Assembly (NCBI GenBank): GCA_964433065.1 | Contig: CAYSPZ010000057.1 | Location: 1 to 10,966, forward strand | DNA from: RGIG3009 sp964433065 | GTDB lineage: Bacteria; Bacillota; Clostridia; Oscillospirales; Acutalibacteraceae | Direction of reading: 5' to 3' | Length of the DNA stretch: 10,966 nucleotides | Shown: positions 1 to 6,343 of the stretch, piece by piece | Numbering within the stretch: the first letter of the stretch is position 1 | Layout of the letters: the number at the start of each line of letters is the position of its first letter | The notes under the pieces: model-generated | What the model saw: the letters and a program-made list of their open reading frames with translations, nothing else | The model's database searches: none | Told to the model about the DNA's origin: nothing | Translations under genes and position numbers: made by a program

Positions 1-74
1 CATAGAGTTTTCGGACGTAGATTACGACGAAGATACTACTGAGGATTTTCGTTCAGAGACTAAAACCGATTTGG

Positions 75-467
75 GTGAGGATAGCAAACGAGATACTGAT
101 GTATTTTCGCGCCAACAAACGTGTAGCACAGGAGGTATCTCTCACCGAACCGATCGACACCGACCGCGAGGGGCATTCGCTCACCTTGATGGACGTTATC
201 GCGGCAGAGGACACCATCGCTGATGATCTTGACCGCAAAGTGGGACTGGCGAAACTTCCGCGTTACATGGCGGAAACGTTGGACGAACGCGAACTGGATA
301 TTATCCGTCGCCGTTACGGACTTGTGGGCAGACCGATGACTCAGCGTGAAGTTGCCAAACAACTGGACATTTCACGGTCGTACGTGTCGCGTATCGAAAC
401 CAAAGCGTTGCACAAACTGCGTAAACGGTACGAGCGCGGCGAAAAAAGGATTGACAAGCGTTTTTAG
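75..467 (+). CDS. sigK: 3' half of sporulation sigma factor sigma-K (spoIIIC-like), split gene
   Basis: This encodes the C-terminal part of the late mother-cell sigma factor sigma-K, which directs RNA polymerase to coat, cortex and dipicolinate genes late in sporulation. The open part covers the end of region 2.4 (NEILMYFRANK), the region 3 linker (EVSLTEPIDTDREG...LTLMDVI) and region 4 with its helix-turn-helix (TQREVAKQLDISRSYVSRIE), followed by a basic tail. Family members have about 110 more N-terminal residues (regions 1.2 to 2.4, ending in TYA(A/S)RCIE). None of that is found upstream in any frame, and this frame has stops at 3-5 and 18-20. The GTG at 75 is only the first possible start and has no ribosome binding site, so the fragment is probably not translated usefully until joined to a 5' half. 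A fixed loss or an assembly artefact are alternatives. The family call is firm. Sigma-K rather than sigma-E or G rests on the close match of the EILMYFRANK and DTDREG segments. Confidence 0.88.
   Translation: MRIANEILMYFRANKRVAQEVSLTEPIDTDREGHSLTLMDVIAAEDTIADDLDRKVGLAKLPRYMAETLDERELDIIRRRYGLVGRPMTQREVAKQLDISRSYVSRIETKALHKLRKRYERGEKRIDKRF
78..95. other. Putative skin-type attachment junction within sigK
   Basis: Reading right to left, sigma-K similarity is continuous down to the codons for Asn-Glu-Ile-Leu (AACGAGATACTG, 84-95) and stops there. The preceding codons give Arg-Ile-Ala instead of the family's Arg-Cys-Ile-Glu, and nothing further left resembles sigma-K. From recall, the B. subtilis skin element recombines within a short core lying in the equivalent Glu-Asn-Glu codons. 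The junction is inferred from this break; the exact core and the partner site lie outside the window. Confidence 0.62.
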
Positions 468-479
468 ATATGATACGAT
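451..479 (+). promoter_or_regulatory. Sigma-A promoter of the dapA-lysA leader
   Basis: A perfect -35 box TTGACA (451-456) is followed after 17 bases by TACGAT (474-479), within a run that reads TATGATACGAT. The predicted transcript would start near 486, just ahead of the P1 helix of the lysine riboswitch. The -35 box and most of the spacer lie inside the last codons of the sigK fragment, so this promoter and the sigK 3' end share DNA. Confidence 0.75.
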
Positions 480-488
480 ACCAATATC

Positions 489-720
489 GAGATAGAGGTC
501 GCGGTATACAATCAGTACCGTCGCATACAATGCCCGGCAGGGAAACGTGCGGCGCGAAAGGTGTAACCGCCGAAAGACGGCGCTCGCAATCGCCGTCTTG
601 GTAACAAGGAATAAGATCCGTGTTACTGTCGTGGTTTTCCCACGGAGCGCTATCAACCGAGATATCCGCAATGGTACAAGGATCATCGTCGTTTGATAGC
701 CGTTCTCACGGCTATTTTTT
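489..720 (+). promoter_or_regulatory. Lysine riboswitch (L-box) leader
   Basis: The leader carries the L-box landmarks in order: GATAGAGGTCGCG (491-503), GGCGCGAAAGG (551-561), CCGCCGAAAG (567-576), CTGTC (626-630) and GGAGCGCTATC (644-654). P1 forms between GATAG (491-495) and CTATC (650-654). A 9-bp P4-like arm pairs 574-582 with 591-599. A P5-like arm pairs GTGG (631-634) with CCAC (640-643). The switch is legible: GCTATCAA (649-656) is exactly complementary to TTGATAGC (693-700), which overlaps the 5' arm of the terminator. With lysine bound, P1 holds 650-654 and the terminator forms. Without lysine, the 8-bp antiterminator forms and dapA-lysA is transcribed. This fits the two lysine-pathway genes directly downstream. 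Confidence 0.93.
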
Positions 721-725
721 ATTTT
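695..725 (+). terminator. Riboswitch-controlled intrinsic terminator
   Basis: ATAGCCG (696-702) pairs with CGGCTAT (709-715) around a six-base loop, followed by a T run from 716. The 5' arm is shared with the antiterminator arm 693-700. It may also stop transcripts entering from sigK, since no other terminator lies between the two genes. Confidence 0.9.
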
Positions 726-742
726 AGAAAGGAATCGGAAGT

Positions 743-1627
743 ATGAAAAAGAAATTGTTTACGGGTATCGCCACCGCGCTCATCACCCCGCTCACCAAAG
801 ACGGGGTCGACTATCCTGCTCTGGCAAAACTGATCGATTGGCAGATCGACGAGGGAATCAATGCGCTCGTCATCTGTGGTACGACGGGTGAGGCTTCCAC
901 CCTGACCGACGAAGAACACCGCGAAGTCATCCGCTTTTCGGTACAACAAGCGGCAGGTCGCGTCCCGATCATCGCGGGTACCGGTTCCAACGACACCGCC
1001 TATGCCATCGACCTCACCCGCCACGCGTGTGAAGCGGGTGCCGACGGTGTGTTGGTCGTCACCCCTTACTACAACAAAGCCACCCAAAACGGGTTGATCC
1101 GTATGTTCTCGGACATTGCCGACGCGTCCACCGCGCCTGTTATCCTGTATAACGTGCCGTCCCGTACCGGTGTCAACATTCTGCCGAAGACCGCCGCCGC
1201 GCTTGCCGACCACGATAACATTGTCGGTATCAAAGAAGCGTCGGGCAACATTTCCCAGATCGCCGAAACCATTTCGCTCGTGGGGGATAAGATGGCGGTA
1301 TATTCGGGCAACGACGACGAGATCGTTCCCACGTTGGCACTCGGCGGTAAAGGGTGTATCTCGGTACTGTCCAACCCTCTTCCGCGTAAAACGGTTTCCA
1401 TCTGTGACAAGTTCTTTGCGGGCGACGTCAAAGGCGCCGCGGAAACGCAACTGGAACTGTTGCCCCTCGTCCGTGCGTTGTTCTCGGAAGTCAATCCCAT
1501 CCCCGCAAAAGCCGCGATGGCGGCAATGGGGTTCTGCGAAGATTATCTCCGCTTACCCTTGACCCCGATGGAAGAGGCTACCCGTACGGTTTTGTATAAC
1601 GAACTTCGTAAACAAGGAGTTTTGTAA
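743..1627 (+). CDS. dapA: 4-hydroxy-tetrahydrodipicolinate synthase
   Basis: This cytoplasmic enzyme condenses pyruvate with aspartate-semialdehyde, the first committed step of the diaminopimelate/lysine pathway, whose product family also feeds dipicolinate in spores. The 294-residue length matches the family. Visible motifs are GTTGEAS (46-52) with the Thr pair, YYNKATQNG (109-117), YNVPSRTG (136-143) containing the catalytic-triad Tyr136 and the substrate-binding Arg141, and GIKEASG (162-168) with the Schiff-base Lys164. The second Thr of GTTGEAS, Thr48, would complete the Thr-Tyr proton relay. The ATG at 743 has an AAAGGA ribosome binding site about 9 bases upstream. It is the first gene behind the lysine riboswitch and is followed after one base by lysA, so expression should fall when lysine is plentiful. 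No truncation or odd residue is seen. Confidence 0.97.
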   Translation: MKKKLFTGIATALITPLTKDGVDYPALAKLIDWQIDEGINALVICGTTGEASTLTDEEHREVIRFSVQQAAGRVPIIAGTGSNDTAYAIDLTRHACEAGADGVLVVTPYYNKATQNGLIRMFSDIADASTAPVILYNVPSRTGVNILPKTAAALADHDNIVGIKEASGNISQIAETISLVGDKMAVYSGNDDEIVPTLALGGKGCISVLSNPLPRKTVSICDKFFAGDVKGAAETQLELLPLVRALFSEVNPIPAKAAMAAMGFCEDYLRLPLTPMEEATRTVLYNELRKQGVL

Positions 1628-1628
1628 C

Positions 1629-2924
1629 ATGATCTGCGAAAATCTGTCGGTGGGCGAAAACGGTCACCTGTACTTTGCCGGTCAGGATACCGTCGCACTC
1701 GCCGAACGATACGGGACACCGCTGTATTTGATGGATGAGCAAACCATCCGCAACCGTGTCCGTACCTATAAAAACGCGATGTCCGCCTATTTTCCGAGCG
1801 GTTCGGCGCCCGAATTCGCAAGTAAGGCGTTTTCCTGCCGCCGCATTTACGAAATTATGGCGCAGGAAGAAATGAGTATCGATGCCGTGTCCTGCGGCGA
1901 GATCTATACTGCCAAAACGGCGGGGTTCCCGATGGAACGGTGTTTTTTCCACGGTAACAACAAATCCGACGACGATATCAACACCGCGATGGATTGCGGG
2001 GTCGGCTACTTCGTACTCGATAGTTTCGACGAGATCGACGCGGTTGAACACATCGCCGCCGCCCGTGGCTTGACGCAAAATGTCCTGCTTCGCGTTACTC
2101 CCGGCATCGACCCCCATACCCATCGTAAGATCAATACCGGCACGGTTGATTCCAAATTCGGTATTGCTCTCCAAACGGGACAAGCATTCGACGCGGTGGA
2201 TCGTATTCTGCACTGTCCGCATCTGGCATTGCAAGGGTTTCATTGTCACGTCGGTTCGCAGTTGTTCGAAACGTCGTTGTTCTGCGATGCCGCTCAGATT
2301 ATGCTCGGGTTTGCGAACGATGTGCGGGAACGCTACGGCTACGAAGCGTCTACCGTCAATTTAGGCGGCGGTCTCGGTGTTCGTTATACCGAATCCGATC
2401 CGATCATCGACTATGCCGAAAAACTGAAAGAGATCGGCAGTTACATCACCGCCGTGTGCAACGACCTGCAAATGACACCGCCGCGCATTATGCTTGAGCC
2501 GGGCAGAAGCATTGTTGCCGATGCGGGTATGACTTTGTACACTGTCGGTTCGGTCAAGGAAGTGACCAACTATCGTAACTACGTATCGGTCAACGGCGGT
2601 ATGACCGATAACCCTCGCTACACGCTGTACGGCGCGGCATACACCGTTATCAACGCGTCCCGTGCCGATGCGGTTGCCGACTATCCTGCCACGCTGGCGG
2701 GTCGTTGTTGTGAATCGGGTGATATCCTGCAACGCGACGTCCATCTCGCGAAACCGACGAGAGGGGATATCGTTGCGGTGCTCACCACCGGTGCGTACAA
2801 CTATTCGATGGCATCCAACTACAACCGCGTACCCCGTCCGCCCGTGGTAATGCTGAACGATGGTGATTCGTACGTCGCCGTTCGTCGGGAAACCTACGAA
2901 GAACTGTGCGCGTTGGATCAATAA
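1629..2924 (+). CDS. lysA: Diaminopimelate decarboxylase
   Basis: This PLP enzyme of fold type III decarboxylates meso-diaminopimelate to L-lysine, the last pathway step. The 431 residues fit the family. The PLP lysine is Lys66 in FASKAFSC. Other marks are HCHVGSQ (205-211), the phosphate-binding GGGLGV (246-251), EPGRSIV (290-296), the partner-subunit motif CESGD (361-365, as CCESGDIL) and GAYNYSMASNYN (388-399) with Tyr390. The ATG lies one base after the dapA stop codon, and its ribosome binding site AAGGAG (1613-1618) is inside dapA, so the two are translationally coupled and share the riboswitch. The unit holds only the first and last dedicated steps; the dapB, dapL/dapD and dapF functions must be encoded elsewhere. 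A strong hairpin ends it. Confidence 0.97.
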   Translation: MICENLSVGENGHLYFAGQDTVALAERYGTPLYLMDEQTIRNRVRTYKNAMSAYFPSGSAPEFASKAFSCRRIYEIMAQEEMSIDAVSCGEIYTAKTAGFPMERCFFHGNNKSDDDINTAMDCGVGYFVLDSFDEIDAVEHIAAARGLTQNVLLRVTPGIDPHTHRKINTGTVDSKFGIALQTGQAFDAVDRILHCPHLALQGFHCHVGSQLFETSLFCDAAQIMLGFANDVRERYGYEASTVNLGGGLGVRYTESDPIIDYAEKLKEIGSYITAVCNDLQMTPPRIMLEPGRSIVADAGMTLYTVGSVKEVTNYRNYVSVNGGMTDNPRYTLYGAAYTVINASRADAVADYPATLAGRCCESGDILQRDVHLAKPTRGDIVAVLTTGAYNYSMASNYNRVPRPPVVMLNDGDSYVAVRRETYEELCALDQ

Positions 2925-2930
2925 CAATCA

Positions 2931-2966
2931 AAAACTCCCGTTTTGCGATAGCAAAACGGGAGTTTC
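2931..2966. terminator. Bidirectional terminator between lysA and the MFS gene
   Basis: A perfect 15-bp stem, AAACTCCCGTTTTGC (2932-2946) with GCAAAACGGGAGTTT (2951-2965), closes a GATA loop. A T-rich tail follows on the plus strand, and an A run on the left gives the minus strand its own T tract. It serves both converging genes. Confidence 0.93.
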
Positions 2967-2967
2967 T

Positions 2968-4140
2968 TTATCTTTTTTCGACGATGCGGTTCAGCCGTTC
3001 GGTCATGATCCACATCAGCACCGCAAAGATACCGAGATACAGCGGATACAATCCAACGTGAACGTACTGTGCGATCGCCCCGAACACGGGCGGAGCCAAG
3101 GTGCTACCCGTATATGCCGCCGCCATCTGGATACCGACGAGCGATTGGGAATATTCTTTGCCGAAATTTTGCGGTGTGGAATGAATGATACACGGATAGA
3201 TCGGTGCCGATCCAAGCCCGATCACCACCAAGCCGCATAATGCGAGTGCGCTGGTGGGAACGGGTAATGCGACGAATAGTATTCCCGTGATCTGCGTTAT
3301 CGTACCGACGCGGATCATCGTTTTGTCCCCGAACCGATCCGCCACAAACCCGTTTAGTATCCGCCCTGCCGTGATCCCTAAATAGAACAGCGCGGCGAAC
3401 CGTGCGGCGGTTTCGGCATCGATCTGCCGATATTGCACCATATACGTGGTCGCCCATAATCCGGCGGTCGTTTCCAGTGCGCAATATCCGAAAAATGCCA
3501 ACAATACCTGCGGTACACCTTTCACCTTTACCGCTTGTGTGAGCGGAAGGGGAGAGGATTCGATCTCTTCTTCGTCGTTCTGTACCGTGTGACGTACGCG
3601 GTTCCATAACGGGAGAGACACAAACAAAAACACCGTCAATACCAACTGGATTACCGATACGCTGCGATATCCCGTTTCCCAGCCGAGTTGCCGTGTCAGA
3701 CAAAAACTCATAATATACGGGCTGATCGATACACCGATCCCCCAGAATGCGTGTAACAAACTCATATGACGGGAGGAATAATGAAGTGCCACGTAGTTGT
3801 TGAGTGCGGCATCGATCGCACCCGCACCGAGTCCGTACGGGATTGCCCAGACACACAACATCCAAAATGCGGTTGACACCGAGAAGCCGAAGAGTGCTAT
3901 CGCGGTCATTGCGACACTCACTGCCGTGACGAGTCCCGTTCCAAACCGATGGATCACACGGTCGGACAACAGGCTGGATACGATCGTTCCGCCGGTAATG
4001 ATCATGGTGACGATACCCGCGAATGAGATTGGGACGTCCAACGCTTGTTGTATGATCGGCCATGCCGAGCCGAGTAACGAGTCGGGTAACCCTAAACTGA
4101 TAAATGCCGCGTAGATCACGGCGAGTAACAACGATGCCAT
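2968..4140 (-). CDS. Major facilitator superfamily transporter
   Basis: This is a 390-residue inner-membrane transporter with about twelve predicted hydrophobic helices. Features include helix 1 with GLPDSLLGSAWP (17-28), the loop 2-3 motif SDRVIHRFG (59-67) and its second-half counterpart ADRFGDK, and a charged central loop (QNDEEEIESS). The helix 1 and PYGLGAGAIDAALNNYVALHY segments are typical of a clostridial family often annotated as FucP-like or generic MFS permeases; the solute is unknown. The ATG at 4140 is chosen because a consensus promoter occupies 4169-4197, which would contain the longer start options (TTG 4197, ATG 4170), and because homologues begin just before helix 1. GGGGTG (4147-4152) is a modest ribosome binding site. 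It is divergent from the cyclase gene, with shared repeats between them, so the two are plausibly co-regulated. Confidence 0.88.
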   Translation of the reverse strand: MASLLLAVIYAAFISLGLPDSLLGSAWPIIQQALDVPISFAGIVTMIITGGTIVSSLLSDRVIHRFGTGLVTAVSVAMTAIALFGFSVSTAFWMLCVWAIPYGLGAGAIDAALNNYVALHYSSRHMSLLHAFWGIGVSISPYIMSFCLTRQLGWETGYRSVSVIQLVLTVFLFVSLPLWNRVRHTVQNDEEEIESSPLPLTQAVKVKGVPQVLLAFFGYCALETTAGLWATTYMVQYRQIDAETAARFAALFYLGITAGRILNGFVADRFGDKTMIRVGTITQITGILFVALPVPTSALALCGLVVIGLGSAPIYPCIIHSTPQNFGKEYSQSLVGIQMAAAYTGSTLAPPVFGAIAQYVHVGLYPLYLGIFAVLMWIMTERLNRIVEKR

Positions 4141-4163
4141 ACCATTCACCCCATATTCTGCTC

Positions 4164-4224
4164 TATGCATTTTACCATTGCCCTCTTCATTTTTCAAGAG
4201 AAATGCGTATGCATTTTTGCCATT
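4164..4224. repeat. Direct repeat and small dyad between divergent promoters
   Basis: TATGCATTTTACCATT (4164-4179) recurs almost exactly as TATGCATTTTTGCCATT (4208-4224). The first copy covers the MFS -10 box; the second lies between the two -35 boxes. The second copy also forms a dyad, AAATGC-GTAT-GCATTT (4201-4216). The layout fits a repressor or activator site shared by both genes; the regulator is not in the window. Confidence 0.45.
4169..4197 (-). promoter_or_regulatory. Sigma-A promoter of the MFS gene
   Basis: On the minus strand TTGAAA (4197-4192) is followed after exactly 17 bases by TAAAAT (4174-4169). Transcription would begin near 4162, giving a 5' leader of about 22 bases before the ATG at 4140. 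This promoter decides the MFS start codon. Confidence 0.75.
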
Positions 4225-4230
4225 CTGTTC

Positions 4231-4259
4231 TTGAAACGGCGGTGGGTTTGTGTTAGAAT
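4231..4259 (+). promoter_or_regulatory. Sigma-A promoter of the cyclase gene
   Basis: TTGAAA (4231-4236), a 17-base spacer and TAGAAT (4254-4259) match the sigma-A consensus at ten of twelve positions. The predicted start near 4266 leaves a leader of about 24 bases containing GGAGG (4277-4281). Confidence 0.75.
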
Positions 4260-4289
4260 GAAAACAATCTGTTGACGGAGGCGGTAAGG

Positions 4290-4847
4290 ATGTTGATCGA
4301 TATCACGGTACCGATCTCGCGCGAGCGGTTGGAACAAGCGTTTCACAGTCGCAACGATGCGTTGGTCGGTCATATCGGCACACACTTTGACGTGATGGAC
4401 AAAACCTTTCCGCTCGACGATACCGAACGAAGCGGCATTGTGTTTGACGTCAGTGAGGTAGGTAATCGCGATATTGATCTTGCCGACATCGATATCGCCG
4501 CCGTCGAACGCGATATGTTCGTCGCGTTTTACACCGGTTTTATTGAACGGTGCGGATACGGGGAAGAGGGATATTTTTCCACACACCCGCAACTGTCCTA
4601 CGCACTGATTGACGCGTTGCTCGACCGCGGCATATCGATCATCGGGGTGGATTGCGGCGGCATCCGCCGCGGGAGTGAACATACACCCGTCGACCAACAC
4701 TGTGCCGATCGCGGTGTATTTGTCGTTGAGAATTTGTGCAATTTAGGTGAACTGATAAAACAAGGCGGCCGTTTTACCGCGCATACCTATCCGATGAATT
4801 GGGCGGGTGTGACGGGTCTTCCGTGCCGCGTGACAGCGGAAGTATAG
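4290..4847 (+). CDS. Cyclase-family metal-dependent hydrolase (kynurenine formamidase fold)
   Basis: This 185-residue cytoplasmic protein belongs to the cyclase/kynurenine-formamidase family, whose members hydrolyse amide or ring bonds using divalent metal. The hallmark HxGTHxD is present as HIGTHFD (28-34), with likely metal ligands His28, His32 and Asp34. A late His (131 or 137) and Glu147 in VVENL probably complete the site. The usual continuation xPxH of the motif is replaced by VMDK: the normally conserved Pro is Met36 and the third His is Lys38, so the reaction may differ from formylkynurenine hydrolysis and no substrate is assigned. The ATG at 4290 has GGAGG 8 bases upstream; the TTG at 4272 would sit on that site and is rejected. 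It is divergent from the MFS gene and followed 44 bases later by the NCS2 permease, probably on one transcript. Confidence 0.85.
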   Translation: MLIDITVPISRERLEQAFHSRNDALVGHIGTHFDVMDKTFPLDDTERSGIVFDVSEVGNRDIDLADIDIAAVERDMFVAFYTGFIERCGYGEEGYFSTHPQLSYALIDALLDRGISIIGVDCGGIRRGSEHTPVDQHCADRGVFVVENLCNLGELIKQGGRFTAHTYPMNWAGVTGLPCRVTAEV

Positions 4848-4876
4848 TGTGACAGGATTCGAATCCTGTCACACTA
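4845..4876. repeat. Perfect 32-base palindrome between cyclase and permease
   Basis: TAGTGTGACAGGATTC (4845-4860) is followed immediately by its exact reverse complement (4861-4876). The left arm begins with the cyclase stop codon, and the right arm ends three bases before the AGAGGGG ribosome binding site of the permease. No T run follows on either strand, so it is not an ordinary terminator. It could be an operator for a dimeric regulator or an mRNA hairpin that separates expression of the two genes. Confidence 0.8.
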
Positions 4877-4891
4877 AAAGAGGGGAATAAT

Positions 4892-6301
4892 ATGGAGAAA
4901 TTTTTCAAATTAAAGGAACGCAATACCTCTGTTAAGACCGAGTTGGTCGCGGGTATGACCACCTTTTTCGCGATGGTGTATATCCTGATGGTCAATGCCA
5001 ATATGTTTGCCGACCCGTTCGGAGACGGCAGTAACCCGCTTGGTGTTTCCTACGGTGCGATCTATATTGCTACCGCGATCTCGGCGGTGGTCGGCACGAT
5101 CCTGGCGGGACTGCTTGCCAATCTCCCGTTAGCGCAAGCGAGCGGTATGGGACTGAATGCCTTTTTCGTGTATACGGTGTGCGTCGGGTTCGGGTTATCC
5201 TACGCGAATGCACTGGTACTCATTTTGATCGAGGGTCTGGTATTTGTTCTTCTGACCGTTACGGGTCTTCGTAAGAAGATATTCGACTCGCTCCCCGACG
5301 CGGTACGCACCGCCATTCCGTCGGGTATCGGCTTGTTTATCGCGCTGCTCGGTCTGCAAAACGCGGGGATCGTCGTCCCCAACAGTTCCACCTGCGTGGA
5401 TCTGGTATCGTTTAACCTGCTCACCCAAAGTTGGGGTGACATTATGCCGATGGTGGTCACCTTGTGTACCTTTCTCGCCATCGTCATTATGAGCCACCGC
5501 AACGTTCGCGGAGCGGTGTTGATCGGCATTTTGGGCGGTATGGGTCTGTATTATCTGCTCGGGTTGACGGTAGACGGGTTCTATGAGCAGTTGCAGATCC
5601 AATTCGTCAGTCCTTTCGAAGCAATCGGTGAATTTGCCGATCAATCATTGTTCCGTGTCCTGAAAGAAGGATTTGACTTCTCCGCCTACACCGAAGCACA
5701 TGGGAGTGCCAACCTCATTCTTACCATTGTCACCACCGCGCTCGCGTTTTGTATGGTGGATATGTTCGATACGCTCGGTACCCTGTATGCCGCATGTGAA
5801 CGCGCAGGGTTGATGGACGAAAACGGTGAACCGCTCAATATGAATCGCGGTATGCTGTCCGACGCGATCGCCACCACCGTCGGTGCTCTGTGCGGTACGT
5901 CCACCGTCACCACCTTCAGCGAGGTGAACGCGGGTGTTGCCGCGGGCGGCCGTACCGGATTGACGTCGGTGTTCTGCGGTATCTTCTTCTTTATCGCGAT
6001 GTTTTTAAGTCCTATCGCGCAACTGATCCCCGGTTGTGCGACCGCCGCCGCACTCATCTACGTGGGTCTTCTGATGATGGGCGCGGTCAAGAACATTGAT
6101 TGGAACGATTTTAAAGTCGCCGTTCCCGCATTTTTGACCTTGACGGTGATGCCGTTTACCTATAACATCTCCTACGGTATCGCGTTCGGGCTGCTCTCTT
6201 ACCTCGTCATCAGCGTGTTCTGCGGTGATCTCAAAAAGACCAAAGGTAGTTCGTGGGTGATCGGCGCGTTGTTTATCGCGATGCTTCTCCTAACGCATTA
6301 A
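4892..6301 (+). CDS. NCS2 family nucleobase (purine) permease, AzgA/PbuG-like
   Basis: This membrane transporter of 469 residues is of the NCS2/AzgA group, which imports guanine, hypoxanthine or adenine with protons. Conserved parts are RNTSVKTELVAGMTTFFAMVY (10-30), ASGMGLNAFF (83-92), the substrate-region VDMFDTLGTL (289-298), GTSTVTTFSE (335-344) with Glu344, and GVAAGGRTGLTSV (348-360). The length is close to family members and about a dozen hydrophobic segments are evident. The ATG at 4892 follows AGAGGGG (4879-4885) by six bases. I see no convincing promoter of its own and no purine riboswitch upstream. It probably shares the cyclase transcript and may be modulated by the palindrome at 4845-4876. 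A strong hairpin follows its stop. The specific base carried cannot be decided. Confidence 0.93.
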   Translation: MEKFFKLKERNTSVKTELVAGMTTFFAMVYILMVNANMFADPFGDGSNPLGVSYGAIYIATAISAVVGTILAGLLANLPLAQASGMGLNAFFVYTVCVGFGLSYANALVLILIEGLVFVLLTVTGLRKKIFDSLPDAVRTAIPSGIGLFIALLGLQNAGIVVPNSSTCVDLVSFNLLTQSWGDIMPMVVTLCTFLAIVIMSHRNVRGAVLIGILGGMGLYYLLGLTVDGFYEQLQIQFVSPFEAIGEFADQSLFRVLKEGFDFSAYTEAHGSANLILTIVTTALAFCMVDMFDTLGTLYAACERAGLMDENGEPLNMNRGMLSDAIATTVGALCGTSTVTTFSEVNAGVAAGGRTGLTSVFCGIFFFIAMFLSPIAQLIPGCATAAALIYVGLLMMGAVKNIDWNDFKVAVPAFLTLTVMPFTYNISYGIAFGLLSYLVISVFCGDLKKTKGSSWVIGALFIAMLLLTH

Positions 6302-6342
6302 AAAACACGGTACACTTCGAGAGAAGTGTACCGTGTTTTTTT
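6301..6342. terminator. Bidirectional terminator between permease and sdpI
   Basis: AAAAACACGGTACACTTC (6301-6318) pairs along all 18 bases with 6323-6340 around a GAGA loop, with T runs on both strands. The GAGA loop is a stable GNRA tetraloop in the plus-strand RNA. It serves the converging permease and sdpI genes. Confidence 0.93.
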
Positions 6343-6343
6343 G

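Noticed and set aside
719..1450. A long minus-strand open frame antisense to dapA, and similar long antisense frames opposite lysA and the MFS gene.
   Set aside because: They are shadows produced by the G/C-ending codons of well-identified genes. Their products are low-complexity, rich in Arg, Gly and Val, with no family motifs or ribosome binding sites.
4141..4197. Longer MFS start codons (ATG 4170 or TTG 4197).
   Set aside because: They lie within the -10 and -35 boxes of a consensus promoter, so they would not be in the transcript.
4850..4875. tRNA-like T-arm: GGATTCGAATCC resembles the T-loop of a tRNA.
   Set aside because: It is simply the centre of a perfect palindrome. Its loop cannot be the required seven bases, and no acceptor, D or anticodon arm is found to the left, which is cyclase coding sequence.
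4828..4877. A separate promoter for the NCS2 permease using GTGACA as a -35 box.
   Set aside because: At 16 to 18 bases spacing the -10 positions match the consensus poorly, so the gene is better explained by the upstream cyclase promoter.
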